From: Kribbella catacumbae DSM 19601
Lineage (GTDB): Bacteria > Actinomycetota > Actinomycetes > Propionibacteriales > Kribbellaceae
DNA length: 64,000 nt
Assembly: GCF_000372465.1 (NCBI RefSeq)
Contig: NZ_AQUZ01000004.1
Coordinates: forward strand, 231,660-295,659
Reading direction: 5' to 3'
Shown here: in pieces, positions 45,518 to 55,356 of the stretch
Layout: the number at the start of each line of letters is the position of its first letter
Position numbering within the stretch: position 1 is the first letter of the stretch
The notes under the pieces: generated by a model
The model's input: only the letters and a program-made list of their open reading frames with translations
Database searches by the model: none
What the model was told of the DNA's origin: nothing
Translations under genes and position numbers: made by a program

Positions 45518-46441
45518 ATGAACAGAGGACGATGGGTGCCGGCCCTGGGGCTGGCATCACTGACGCTGGGCCTCATCACGATCCCGGCGACCACAGCCAC
45601 CGCGAGCGGCACGCAGCAGGCCGCGGCCTGCTCACTGGGCCTGGGCGCGGTCAACGAGAAGTATGGGTTGCAGCGGCAGCGAGTCACCGCGGGCAACCCA
45701 CCGAGCGTGCAGCCCACGGAGGAGTTCGTGGCGAACGCCTTCCCGAACATAGACGTCCGGCAGAGCGGTTCGTGGGTTCATGAGCCGAACGTCGCGGGCT
45801 TCGACTACTACGGCAAGATCATCCTCGGCCCGTACATGTACAGGGCGATCTACCGATCCGATGATGCCGATGCAGGGGTGAAGCTGACCCGCATCGGTGG
45901 CGGCTGGGACACCTTCACCTTCTTCGAGGAGTCCCGGTACGACGAGGGCGCGCGGCCGGGATCGCAGGCTCACACCTTCGAGTACGGGCTGCGCAAGGAC
46001 GGGGTGCTGTTCCGCTGGCGGGAAACCGGTGGCAAGTTTGTCGCCACGGGTTCGTACCCGGGCTTCGCCTCTGTGCAGACGATGGCGCTGATCAGCCAGA
46101 CCCGGACCTACGACACCTTCCTCGCGAACACCCGCGGTGGAGCGCTCTACACGATCCGGATCCCGATCAGCAATCCGCTGAAGCCGATCGTCACCAAGGT
46201 CCGGAGCTCCACCTGGCAAGGCTTCGACGCCCTGGTCGCCGAACGCTGTGGCCAGTACGGCACGCTCCTGATGGGCATCGACAGGGACACGCAGTCCGGC
46301 TACCTGTACGCCGTCGGGAACGCGAACGGCACCTCGACCGTGATCAACGGCCTCGGCAAGGTGCCGGGTTCGTACAACGACCCGGTGAACTACCGGTGGA
46401 CCGGCGTGGCCTTCGCCAACCCGCCGCTCAACGGCGACTGA
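45518..46441 (+). CDS. Secreted protein of unknown function
   Basis: The 307-residue protein has a clear signal peptide (about 1-30, cleavage after TATAS). The mature part is rich in aromatic and Gly residues with repeated short units such as GGGWDTFTFFEES, RWRETGGKF and MGIDRDTQSGYLYAVG. The pattern suggests beta-propeller-like blades, as in tachylectin-type lectins, but I cannot confirm the family. Two cysteines (ACSL near the N-terminus and ERCGQ) could form a disulfide. It follows the ABC operon after 54 bp and may be co-regulated with it. Confidence 0.6.
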   Translation: MNRGRWVPALGLASLTLGLITIPATTATASGTQQAAACSLGLGAVNEKYGLQRQRVTAGNPPSVQPTEEFVANAFPNIDVRQSGSWVHEPNVAGFDYYGKIILGPYMYRAIYRSDDADAGVKLTRIGGGWDTFTFFEESRYDEGARPGSQAHTFEYGLRKDGVLFRWRETGGKFVATGSYPGFASVQTMALISQTRTYDTFLANTRGGALYTIRIPISNPLKPIVTKVRSSTWQGFDALVAERCGQYGTLLMGIDRDTQSGYLYAVGNANGTSTVINGLGKVPGSYNDPVNYRWTGVAFANPPLNGD

Positions 46442-46447
46442 CAGGTC

Positions 46448-47914
46448 TCACAGACCCTGGAAGGTCGGGGTGGCCGGTGGGCCGTCGGCGAGGAGAGCAG
46501 CCAGCAGGTGCGGCAGCGAACGGGGCGAGAGGTAGGCCGGCCCCTGGTGGGCCCGAAGTTCTTCGGGGGTCCACCAGCGGTGGCCGTGCACGTGCTCGGC
46601 CTGTAGCTCCGCCGCTGACCTCGTGCCGGCCGGGGTGAAGGCGTCGGCGCGGATCAGGAAATAGTCGTTGATGACGCCGTCGTAGCCCGCCGCATGGCCC
46701 GGCGCGACGGTCACCTGGTGCCACAAGTGCGTCGGGTCAGCTGGTACGTCGAGGCCGATCTCCTCCGAGAGCTCACGGGACAGAGCCTTCTGCAACGACT
46801 CCCCCGGCTCGACGCCGCCACCCGGCGCGGCCCAGACGACGTGGCCGTCATCGAACTCGAACCGCATCAGCAGGATCCGGTCCTGAGCATCCAGGACGAC
46901 CGCCCGCGCCGCCGGCCGCAACCGCGGTACGGGGAGCTCCAGCTCGTACTCGACGTTCTTCTCCTGGGCCTCGAAACCGAAGCGGGCGTTGACTTTCTGC
47001 ATCGCCGTGTTCGTCTCGGCCGTCCAGGTGTGCAACCACTTCTGGGTGGTGCGGTGCTTGGCGAGCTGCTTGAGGTTGGCCAGCTTCAGGTGGGTGCCGA
47101 GGTTGTGGCCGCGGTGCTCACGCAGTACCAGGGTGTCGTCCTGCTGGGCCGCGTCCGGGTCGGCTCTGGGGAGGTAGATGGTCGTGTAGCCGGCCGGGCG
47201 CCCGTCCGTCGTCTGCGCCATCGTGTGCAGCGCGAGGTAGTTCTTGTCGGCCCGCAACTCGCGGGCGCGAATCCGCTCCACGTCCCACGGCACCAGTTCC
47301 CGCGTCATGCCACCCGTGGGTACGTCCCGGTCCATCGCCGTCTGCAGGTCGGCGAACGCCTGCAGGTACTCCTCCGGGCACGGCCCAGACCACGAGGTCA
47401 GCCGGAAGCCCTCCAGCGGCTCGACCTCGACCGAGCCAGTCCAGGGCAACTCCGCCACCAGGTGGTCCTCGACGTTCTCGACGGTGAAGCCCAGCTTCGC
47501 CGCGAAGGCGCTCCCCGGCCACGTCTCACTGGTGAATCCCGTCGGCATCCCCAGCCCGGCCTGGAAGATGGTCCGTCCCTCGCCGGCCGCCCGGGACCTC
47601 GCCCAGCCCCACAACGCGGTCCCGATTCCACGGCGGCGGTCGGCTGGAGCAACGTCGATCTCGACGATGACGGTGTCCAGGTTGCTTTCCAGCCAGTACT
47701 CGAACAGCATCGCGCCAACCACCCGCACCCCGTCGAACGCGGCAACCGCGTGCCGGGACTTCAACCCGTTCCGGGAAGTCAACGACGACGCCAGCGCCTC
47801 CCGGGTCGCCACAATCGCGGCCGGCCGATCCGCGGTCGCCCCGGCCCAGAACACGGCGTACCAGGCATCAAAGAGCTCGCCGTCGGCCGGATCGATCTCG
47901 CGCACGGTGATCAT
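46448..47914 (-). CDS. Tandem GNAT acetyltransferase fused to a NUDIX hydrolase
   Basis: This 488-residue protein joins two GNAT modules to a NUDIX domain. The first GNAT (about residues 1-150) contains the acetyl-CoA loop RRRGIGTALWGWA. The second (about 150-305) has REHRGHNLGTHLKLANLK and TWTAETNTAMQKVN. The NUDIX domain (about 320-488) carries a Nudix box: GGGVEPGESLQKALSRELSE followed by EIGL. The two GNAT halves resemble mycothiol-synthase-like tandem acetyltransferases. I chose ATG 47914 over the upstream in-frame start at 47950. The substrate is unknown; one polypeptide would both acetylate and cleave nucleoside-diphosphate-linked compounds. Confidence 0.82.
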   Translation of the reverse strand: MITVREIDPADGELFDAWYAVFWAGATADRPAAIVATREALASSLTSRNGLKSRHAVAAFDGVRVVGAMLFEYWLESNLDTVIVEIDVAPADRRRGIGTALWGWARSRAAGEGRTIFQAGLGMPTGFTSETWPGSAFAAKLGFTVENVEDHLVAELPWTGSVEVEPLEGFRLTSWSGPCPEEYLQAFADLQTAMDRDVPTGGMTRELVPWDVERIRARELRADKNYLALHTMAQTTDGRPAGYTTIYLPRADPDAAQQDDTLVLREHRGHNLGTHLKLANLKQLAKHRTTQKWLHTWTAETNTAMQKVNARFGFEAQEKNVEYELELPVPRLRPAARAVVLDAQDRILLMRFEFDDGHVVWAAPGGGVEPGESLQKALSRELSEEIGLDVPADPTHLWHQVTVAPGHAAGYDGVINDYFLIRADAFTPAGTRSAAELQAEHVHGHRWWTPEELRAHQGPAYLSPRSLPHLLAALLADGPPATPTFQGL

Positions 47915-47982
47915 CCCTCGACCCAAACAGACAACAGGCCCACCTGCCACACAATTTGGGCAGGAGCCACCAGCCCTACGTG

Positions 47983-48645
47983 TCAGGGATGACTGATCTG
48001 GATATCCAGGTCTGCGACTAACGCCGCAGTCAAGTCGGCTAGCTGGTCGGCGGTCAGCATGACGCCACGCAGACAGACAACACCGCGGACCGTCTCAAGC
48101 GAGTTGCCCCGCAGATCGGATCCACGCAGATCGCAGCGGTCGAACTCCAGGCCTGACAACCGGCAGCCATCGATGACGGCCTTGTCCCATCGGCAGCTGA
48201 CCAGGCTGGCCTCAGTCATCGAGCAGTTCACGAACCCCAGCGCGCCAGCAGTCCGAACTGTGTCAAAGGTCGCGTAGTCGAGTCGGCAGTTCTCGAAGAT
48301 CACGTTCTCGCAGACGACCGCGGTCAGCGCGAGCCCGGACAATTGACAACCACGAAAGTGCACCCGATCCAGCTTTCCACCGTCCAACCGAGCCGATGAC
48401 AGGTCGACGCCATCGAACATGCTGCCGGTGATCGCCACGCCGTCCCAAACGGCATCAGCAAGGACCGTGCCAGCAAATCTGGATCCGATGATCGGCACAC
48501 TGTCGAGCTGCAGCCGCGCCTCGTCGATCCTGCCCACTGATGCGTAGCGGACCCCTCGGCCGGACAACACGTCGACCTCTGTCAGATCCGACTCATCGAC
48601 AGCCGGCAGCAAGATCCGAGTCTTGCGCACTTCCCGAATTTCCAC
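47983..48645 (-). CDS. Pentapeptide-repeat protein, possible RiPP self-protection factor
   Basis: The 220-residue protein has an N-terminal part of about 50 residues and then a run of pentapeptide repeats with the central Leu/Phe pattern (examples: DLSSARLDGGKLDRVHFRGC and FDRCDLRGSDLRGNSL), which fold into a right-handed quadrilateral helix. Several repeats carry Cys. I chose GTG 48645, 5 nt after AGGAGA, because longer in-frame starts would cover the RiPP precursor gene. It lies 67 bp downstream of that precursor on the same strand. Pentapeptide proteins such as McbG and AlbG protect DNA gyrase from peptide toxins, so an immunity role is plausible but inferred. Confidence 0.75.
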   Translation of the reverse strand: MEIREVRKTRILLPAVDESDLTEVDVLSGRGVRYASVGRIDEARLQLDSVPIIGSRFAGTVLADAVWDGVAITGSMFDGVDLSSARLDGGKLDRVHFRGCQLSGLALTAVVCENVIFENCRLDYATFDTVRTAGALGFVNCSMTEASLVSCRWDKAVIDGCRLSGLEFDRCDLRGSDLRGNSLETVRGVVCLRGVMLTADQLADLTAALVADLDIQISHP

Positions 48646-48712
48646 AGCTCTCCTGCGACGTGTACTGGGTCGGCGGATGGTCACCGGCACCCACCCGCCG
48701 ACCATGGCTGAC

Positions 48713-48871
48713 CTACTTGTGCTTCCTCCAGTTGTCCCACGAAGGGCGGTTGTCCCATGAGCTAGATGGCGCGCGTGTCTCATCACGTTGCGACATCTGA
48801 TACTCTGAACGCACCCGAAGCTTGGCGAGCGCTGCCGAATCCGCTCCAAGGAGCGTGGCTAGGGGATTCAT
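48713..48871 (-). CDS. RiPP precursor peptide with three cyclophane motifs (AmcA-like)
   Basis: This 52-residue peptide was missed by length-limited gene calling. Its ATG overlaps the stop of the radical SAM maturase gene (ATGA), so it is translated with it. The leader (about 1-34) has a hydrophobic start MNPLATLLGADSAALAKL and a charged middle. The core ends SSSWDNRPSWDNWRKHK, with W39-D-N41, W45-D-N47 and W48-R-K50, three copies of the aromatic-X-X unit that radical SAM enzymes of the triceptide type crosslink through the Trp ring into three-residue cyclophanes. It fits the multiple-cyclophane (AmcA-like) precursors. No protease or exporter gene is visible beside it. Confidence 0.8.
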   Translation of the reverse strand: MNPLATLLGADSAALAKLRVRSEYQMSQRDETRAPSSSWDNRPSWDNWRKHK

Positions 48872-49971
48872 ATGGCCATCCTTTCGGTGATGTGGTCCGC
48901 TGCAGCGCGGACCAGGCTCTGGCGGGTGTTTCGGCAGTACGCCGTCTCAGCGATCTCCAGGGACCCGTGCTCGAAGTAGCGGTTGCCGGCCTGCGCGCCG
49001 CCGCAGAACGAGTAGAAGTCACAACCAGCTGCGCATTTACTTAGCGCCTCCTCGAACTCAAGAACGTAGGCGAGTCGCGAGGATTCCGCGATCATCCGAG
49101 GCAAAGACATCCGGAGAACGTTGCCGGCAAGGAAATCTGCGTACTTGACGTCTTTGATACCAAGGAGCTCTGGCGACAGCAGAACAGTGTCTCCGTTGTG
49201 CGCAATCGTCGGGATGGGATCAAACGGTCGACGATCCTCGCCACTTCTAGTGCGTGTCGCCAGGAAGTCGTTGAGTCGATCCAGTTCACGAATCCGCAGC
49301 ACGCTACCCGCTTCGCGGTGCCGCAGGAGCGCTCTCCAGAACTCGTAAGCGGTGGACTCCTCGACGCCGGGCCGACCCGCCCCCTCTTCCTCTTCAATGT
49401 TGAAACCGACCGAGGAACAGCCGATTGCACTGAAGAAGTCGACCAACTCCTCCGCATGTCCGATGGTTGAAGGCGTCACCACGCAGATGACGGTGAAGTC
49501 GATCCCAGCCGTTTGGAGCCGCTCGATACCTCGCCGGGTTTGCGCGAATGTCTCCGCGCCTCGCCAATTCACACGATCCCGATTCGCCCAGGGTGGTCCG
49601 TCGACACTGATGCCGACATCGAAGCCGTACTCCTTGAACAGATCGCACCAACGCTGATCGATCAGCGTTCCATTCGATTGGATCCCGAACTCGACCAGGT
49701 TCGATGACCTAAGCGTCTCGAACGGCTTCAACAGCGCGCGAAAGTGCTCGATGGGGGTCGTCGTCGGCTCTCCGCCGTGCCATACAACGTCCACGGGGTA
49801 GGGGCTTGCCTGTTGCCAGACGGACGCAGCACACGCAGCGGCGACCGGCGTTGACATCAGCGCACGCCGTTTGCGATCCGGCAGATAGCAATACGAGCAG
49901 TCCAGGTTGCACAAACTTGTCGGCTGCATCACCAACGTGTGAAACGTCGTCGATATCGCGGCGTTCTGCAT
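48868..49971 (-). CDS. Radical SAM/SPASM cyclophane-forming peptide maturase (AmcB/GrrM-like)
   Basis: This 367-residue enzyme would crosslink Trp side chains to backbone or side-chain carbons in the adjacent precursor. The radical SAM cluster motif is C21-x3-C25-x2-C28 in LCNLDCSYCYLP. GGEP (residues 66-69) and VGISVDGP follow. The C-terminal SPASM region has C313, C317, C323 and C346 around CAAGCDFYSFCGG. The opening FHTLVMQPTSLCNLDCSYCY resembles the FxsB, GrrM and AmcB group. It starts at ATG 49971 after GGAAGAAGGG. It leads the operon with the precursor and probably the pentapeptide gene. Confidence 0.88.
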   Translation of the reverse strand: MQNAAISTTFHTLVMQPTSLCNLDCSYCYLPDRKRRALMSTPVAAACAASVWQQASPYPVDVVWHGGEPTTTPIEHFRALLKPFETLRSSNLVEFGIQSNGTLIDQRWCDLFKEYGFDVGISVDGPPWANRDRVNWRGAETFAQTRRGIERLQTAGIDFTVICVVTPSTIGHAEELVDFFSAIGCSSVGFNIEEEEGAGRPGVEESTAYEFWRALLRHREAGSVLRIRELDRLNDFLATRTRSGEDRRPFDPIPTIAHNGDTVLLSPELLGIKDVKYADFLAGNVLRMSLPRMIAESSRLAYVLEFEEALSKCAAGCDFYSFCGGAQAGNRYFEHGSLEIAETAYCRNTRQSLVRAAADHITERMAI

Positions 49972-50001
49972 GCTCGCCCTTCTTCCTCACCGTTGAAGGA
50001 C

Positions 50002-50040
50002 GGAACCGGCGCCGGTTGCAGGGACCTCAGCGCCGGTTCC
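50002..50040 (-). promoter_or_regulatory. Hairpin in the 5' leader of the RiPP operon
   Basis: GGAACCGGCG (50002-50011) and CGCCGGTTCC (50031-50040) pair as a 10-bp stem. The inner AACCGGCGCCGGTT (50004-50017) is also a perfect palindrome, so two alternative folds are possible. It lies about 30 nt before the maturase start in the predicted leader and may modulate transcription or translation. Confidence 0.45.
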
Positions 50041-50074
50041 GTCGCTTGGCGGACTGCGGCTGATGCTGAGACGG

Positions 50075-50103
50075 ACAATACTACCTTTCGCATATTGCAG
50101 CAA
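50075..50103 (-). promoter_or_regulatory. Promoter of the RiPP operon
   Basis: On the minus strand TTGCTG (50103-50098), a 17-bp spacer and TATTGT (50080-50075) make a well-formed sigma-70-type promoter about 100 nt upstream of the maturase ATG. Its -35 box lies inside the left arm of the inverted repeat at 50097. Confidence 0.55.
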
Positions 50104-50141
50104 GGTTGACCCCGAGGAGGTCCTGCCACGAACCTTGCTGC
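50097..50141. promoter_or_regulatory. Inverted repeat overlapping the RiPP promoter
   Basis: GCAGCAAGGTT (50097-50107) and AACCTTGCTGC (50131-50141) are perfect 11-bp inverted arms 23 bp apart in the divergent region. The left arm covers the -35 box of the maturase promoter. This is a good operator candidate for the adjacent GntR/UTRA regulators. Confidence 0.55.
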
Positions 50142-50198
50142 CTTCCAAGTACAGTGAAGTGACCGGCATCCATCGGCGACGAGAAGAAGGAGGCAGCA

Positions 50199-50744
50199 GT
50201 GGCGAACGGAGCGGCCCGTTGGGAAAGCGTTTCGACGCCGTATTTGAGGCCACGAGCCGCCGGCGAGTTGGACGCCTGGTCCGAGGAACTCGCAGAGCGC
50301 GATGTATCCGGCAGCCAGCAACTCCGGGAGGTGGCGGCGGTTGTTCCTCCACCAGAAGTCGCTGAAGGCCTGGGTACCTCACCGGGAGAATCGGTAGTGG
50401 TTCGTCGCCGAGTCATGCTGGTTGACGGCCGGACAGTCGAACTGACTGACTCCTACTACCCCTCCGCTGTGGCGTCAGGCACCGGCCTGGCGGAGCCACG
50501 GAAGATTCGTGGTGGCGCAGTCACGCTGCTGACAGAGCTCGGCTACGAAACCGGCGTAGTTCAGGAGGAGATCTCTGCTCGACCACCCACATCGGACGAG
50601 TCCGCAACCCTCGATCTCGCCGACGGCGAGTGGGTGATCATCCTGTCTCGCCTGACCACAACAGCAGACGGCGAACCAATCGAGATGAGCGTCATGACCA
50701 TGGCAGCCAACGGCCGACGGCTGCGCTACCAGGTGACCACATGA
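50199..50744 (+). CDS. UTRA-domain protein without DNA-binding domain
   Basis: The 181-residue protein matches the ligand-binding UTRA domain of HutC-type GntR regulators: GESVVVRRRVMLVDGRTVEL, then SYYPS and GGAVTLLTELGY, ending in GEPIEMSVMTMAANG. No winged-helix domain precedes it. GTG 50199 follows AAGGAGG at good spacing, so it is not a truncated frame. It may pair with, or titrate the ligand of, the full GntR regulator encoded next. Both are divergent from the RiPP operon. Confidence 0.72.
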   Translation: MANGAARWESVSTPYLRPRAAGELDAWSEELAERDVSGSQQLREVAAVVPPPEVAEGLGTSPGESVVVRRRVMLVDGRTVELTDSYYPSAVASGTGLAEPRKIRGGAVTLLTELGYETGVVQEEISARPPTSDESATLDLADGEWVIILSRLTTTADGEPIEMSVMTMAANGRRLRYQVTT

Positions 50745-50765
50745 TCCGAAACAGCAGCACGCATC

Positions 50766-51494
50766 ATGGATAATGGAAACGACGTCAGGCCACGCCACCA
50801 ACAGATTGCAGCCGACCTACGGGCCCAGATCATGGCAGGCGACCTTGCACCCGGCCAGCAGTTGCCCTCCACCCAGAATCTCGTACATCGATTCTCGGCG
50901 GCCAACGCGACGATTCAGCGCGCACTTACTGCGCTCAAACGTGAGGGCTTCGTTTACAGCCTGGTCGGCAAAGGTGTCTACGTTCGTGATCGCCGCCCGT
51001 TCGTGGTCGATGCCGCCACCTACCTTTCTCCCAGCCCAAAGGGCTATGCCTACCGCCTGCTGGACGTAGCCGAGGTCCAGGCCCCCACTGAGATCTCCTC
51101 AGCACTCGATCTCACCTCGGATGGACACGCCATCCTGCGCCAGCGACTACTGTCGTACGACGGTGAGCCGATCGAGATCTCGTGGTCCTACTACCCGGCA
51201 GACATCGCTGCGGATGGCCCGCTCGCACGGAAACTTCGCATCCCCGGCGGGGCGGTTCAGGCCCTCGCGGAACTCGGCTATCCGCAGCGCGAGTTCGCCG
51301 ATCGCCTGTCTGCCCGCCTACCCACCACTGAGGAACTCGAAATCCTTGGACTGCCAGAGGACGTGCCAATCATTCGGCAATTCCGAACGATCTACTCGGA
51401 CAATCGGCGCCCCGTGGAAGCGTCAGTCCTCGTCAAAGGCGCCCACCTCTACGAACTCCGCTACCACCAAGCCATCCCACAGCCATCAGATTAA
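50766..51494 (+). CDS. GntR/HutC family transcriptional regulator
   Basis: The 242-residue regulator has an N-terminal GntR winged helix (RHQQIAADLRAQIMAGDLAP, then LPSTQNLVHRF, with the second helix ATIQRALTALKREGFV). A UTRA effector domain (about 85-235) follows. The UTRA part is clearly paralogous to the preceding gene: both share ISWSYYP/TDSYYP, LRIPGGAVQALAELGY and the ending motif. It starts at ATG 50766, 21 bp after the UTRA gene. It likely controls the divergent maturase-precursor operon. Confidence 0.85.
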   Translation: MDNGNDVRPRHQQIAADLRAQIMAGDLAPGQQLPSTQNLVHRFSAANATIQRALTALKREGFVYSLVGKGVYVRDRRPFVVDAATYLSPSPKGYAYRLLDVAEVQAPTEISSALDLTSDGHAILRQRLLSYDGEPIEISWSYYPADIAADGPLARKLRIPGGAVQALAELGYPQREFADRLSARLPTTEELEILGLPEDVPIIRQFRTIYSDNRRPVEASVLVKGAHLYELRYHQAIPQPSD

Positions 51495-51512
51495 GGTCAT
51501 CAACTGATCACG

Positions 51513-51660
51513 CTAACCGCGAACGAGATCAGACACCTGTTCACCCGGCCCCTCGACCACGGCCAACACTGCGCGGCACACCTGCTGCACCGGTCACGCT
51601 GGCGACCCCGCCACCAAACCCGAGCACGCGACTGCCACCACCGCGGTCAAACAGCCCAAC
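51513..51660 (+). pseudogene. Transposase C-terminal remnant (IS701-like)
   Basis: About 49 codons without a start read LTANEIRHLFTRPLDHGQHC and then HLLHRSRWRPRHQTRARDCH, the typical Arg/His-rich end of actinobacterial IS701-type transposases. No catalytic part or inverted end remains. In the rest of the 51495-51884 gap, apart from the remnant, I see nothing. Confidence 0.55.
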
Positions 51661-51884
51661 TCACCTCATCACGAACCACGGCTGGAGTGCTAGCCAGTGG
51701 CGCTGACACCGGCATGGGCATCACCTGAGGCGTCAGGCGCCCCTCACTCCCTCCAGCACGATGCAAGGTGCACCCGGGCACCCACCGCGACGAAGGAGCG
51801 GCAAGGAGGGGTGGGTGGGAGTGACCAGAGCTGGGAGCGACGAAGGAGCGAGCGGCGGCGGACACGTGGGGGCTTGTCGGCGTA

Positions 51885-51930
51885 CAAGCTGAAGGCCGGC
51901 CTCCAGACGGAAAGACCGGCCTTGAGCTTG
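51885..51930 (-). terminator. Terminator hairpin of leuA
   Basis: Arms CAAGCTGAAGGCCGG (51885-51899) and CCGGCCTTGAGCTTG (51916-51930) pair at 14 of 15 positions with a 16-nt loop, beginning 7 nt after the leuA stop. No U-run follows, as is usual in actinomycetes. Confidence 0.7.
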
Positions 51931-51936
51931 CTGAGA

Positions 51937-54326
<2,390 letters not shown>

Positions 54327-54366
54327 ATAACTCGCGGTGAGCGGCTGTCAGGTCCACTCTGGGGCT

Positions 54367-55356
54367 GTGGACATCTCGAGGCTTTCTTCTGACGACGCGG
54401 CTGGGTGTGCCGACGCGGTGGCGTTGCTGAACGCGACCCATGCGGTCGACTGCCCGGCTGCCCTGTTGTCGACCCCGTCCGGCTATGCGGCCGACCTGCG
54501 ATACGGCTGGGATCTCGATCCGGGCCGTAGCTACCTGGCTCGCGAAGAGGACGGGTCGCTGGTCGGCCTGCTTCAGCTCTTCGCGCCGACCTACGACAAC
54601 ACCAACCTGGCGTGGATCGAGGTCGAGGTCCATCCGGATCATCGGGGCCGCGGGATCGGCAGCGAGCTGGTCCGGTACGGCGAGCAGGTGGCCGACGAGC
54701 TCGGTCGTACGTCGTTCGGCATCACCACCTGGGACCTGCCGAAGGCGGAGGCGTTCGCGAAGCGGCACGGGTTCGAGCAGAAGGCGGTCGAGGTGAACCG
54801 CCGCCAGGACATCACCAACCTGGACTGGCCGACGGTGCAGAAGCTGTACGACGAAGCCGTGCTCGCCTCGGCGGACTACGAGGTAGTCCGGATCATCGGC
54901 GCACTGCCCGACGAGATGCTCGAGGGCATGGTCGCGGTCACCGCCTCGATCAACGACGCCCCGAAGGACGACCTCGACATCGAGGACGACGTCTTCACCC
55001 CGGAGCGGCTGCGCGCCTACGAAGCGGCCCGGCAGGGGCACAACCAGACGATGTACCGGGTGATCGCGCGGCACCGTACGACGGGCGAACTGGCAGGCCA
55101 CTCGGTCGTCACCGTGGAGCGCGAGCGGCCCCACATCGCGGAGCAGAACGACACCGCCGTCTCCCGCGACCACCGCGGCCACCGGCTCGGCGCGCTGGTC
55201 AAGACCGGCATGCTGCTCTGGCTGCGCGAGGCCGAACCGGCCCTGACCCAGCTGGACACCTGGAACGCCGAGTCCAACAACCACATGATCTCCATCAACG
55301 AACAGCTCAACTACTACGTCGTGGCCCGCGCCCTCGACTACCAGAAGTCGCTCTGA
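54367..55356 (+). CDS. Tandem GNAT acetyltransferase
   Basis: The 329-residue protein has two GNAT modules. The first (about 1-150) carries the acetyl-CoA loop HRGRGIGSELVRYGEQ; the second (about 165-320) carries DHRGHRLGALVKTGML and TWNAESNNHMISIN. This layout is that of mycothiol-synthase-like acetyltransferases, but the substrate is unknown. It resembles the GNAT part of the 46448 fusion. I chose GTG 54367 over an in-frame codon at 54337; neither has a good ribosome site. Its last 50 bp overlap the convergent LysR gene. Confidence 0.82.
   Translation: MDISRLSSDDAAGCADAVALLNATHAVDCPAALLSTPSGYAADLRYGWDLDPGRSYLAREEDGSLVGLLQLFAPTYDNTNLAWIEVEVHPDHRGRGIGSELVRYGEQVADELGRTSFGITTWDLPKAEAFAKRHGFEQKAVEVNRRQDITNLDWPTVQKLYDEAVLASADYEVVRIIGALPDEMLEGMVAVTASINDAPKDDLDIEDDVFTPERLRAYEAARQGHNQTMYRVIARHRTTGELAGHSVVTVERERPHIAEQNDTAVSRDHRGHRLGALVKTGMLLWLREAEPALTQLDTWNAESNNHMISINEQLNYYVVARALDYQKSL

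Noticed and set aside
49929..50093. Alternative minus-strand frame over the maturase start
   Set aside because: It extends into the maturase coding region in another frame and has no core-like motif.
49987..50160. Short frame ending just upstream of the maturase, considered as RiPP precursor
   Set aside because: It contains only one weak aromatic-X-X unit (YAK), has no ribosome site and overlaps the promoter. The frame at 48713 with three Trp motifs and ATGA coupling is far better.
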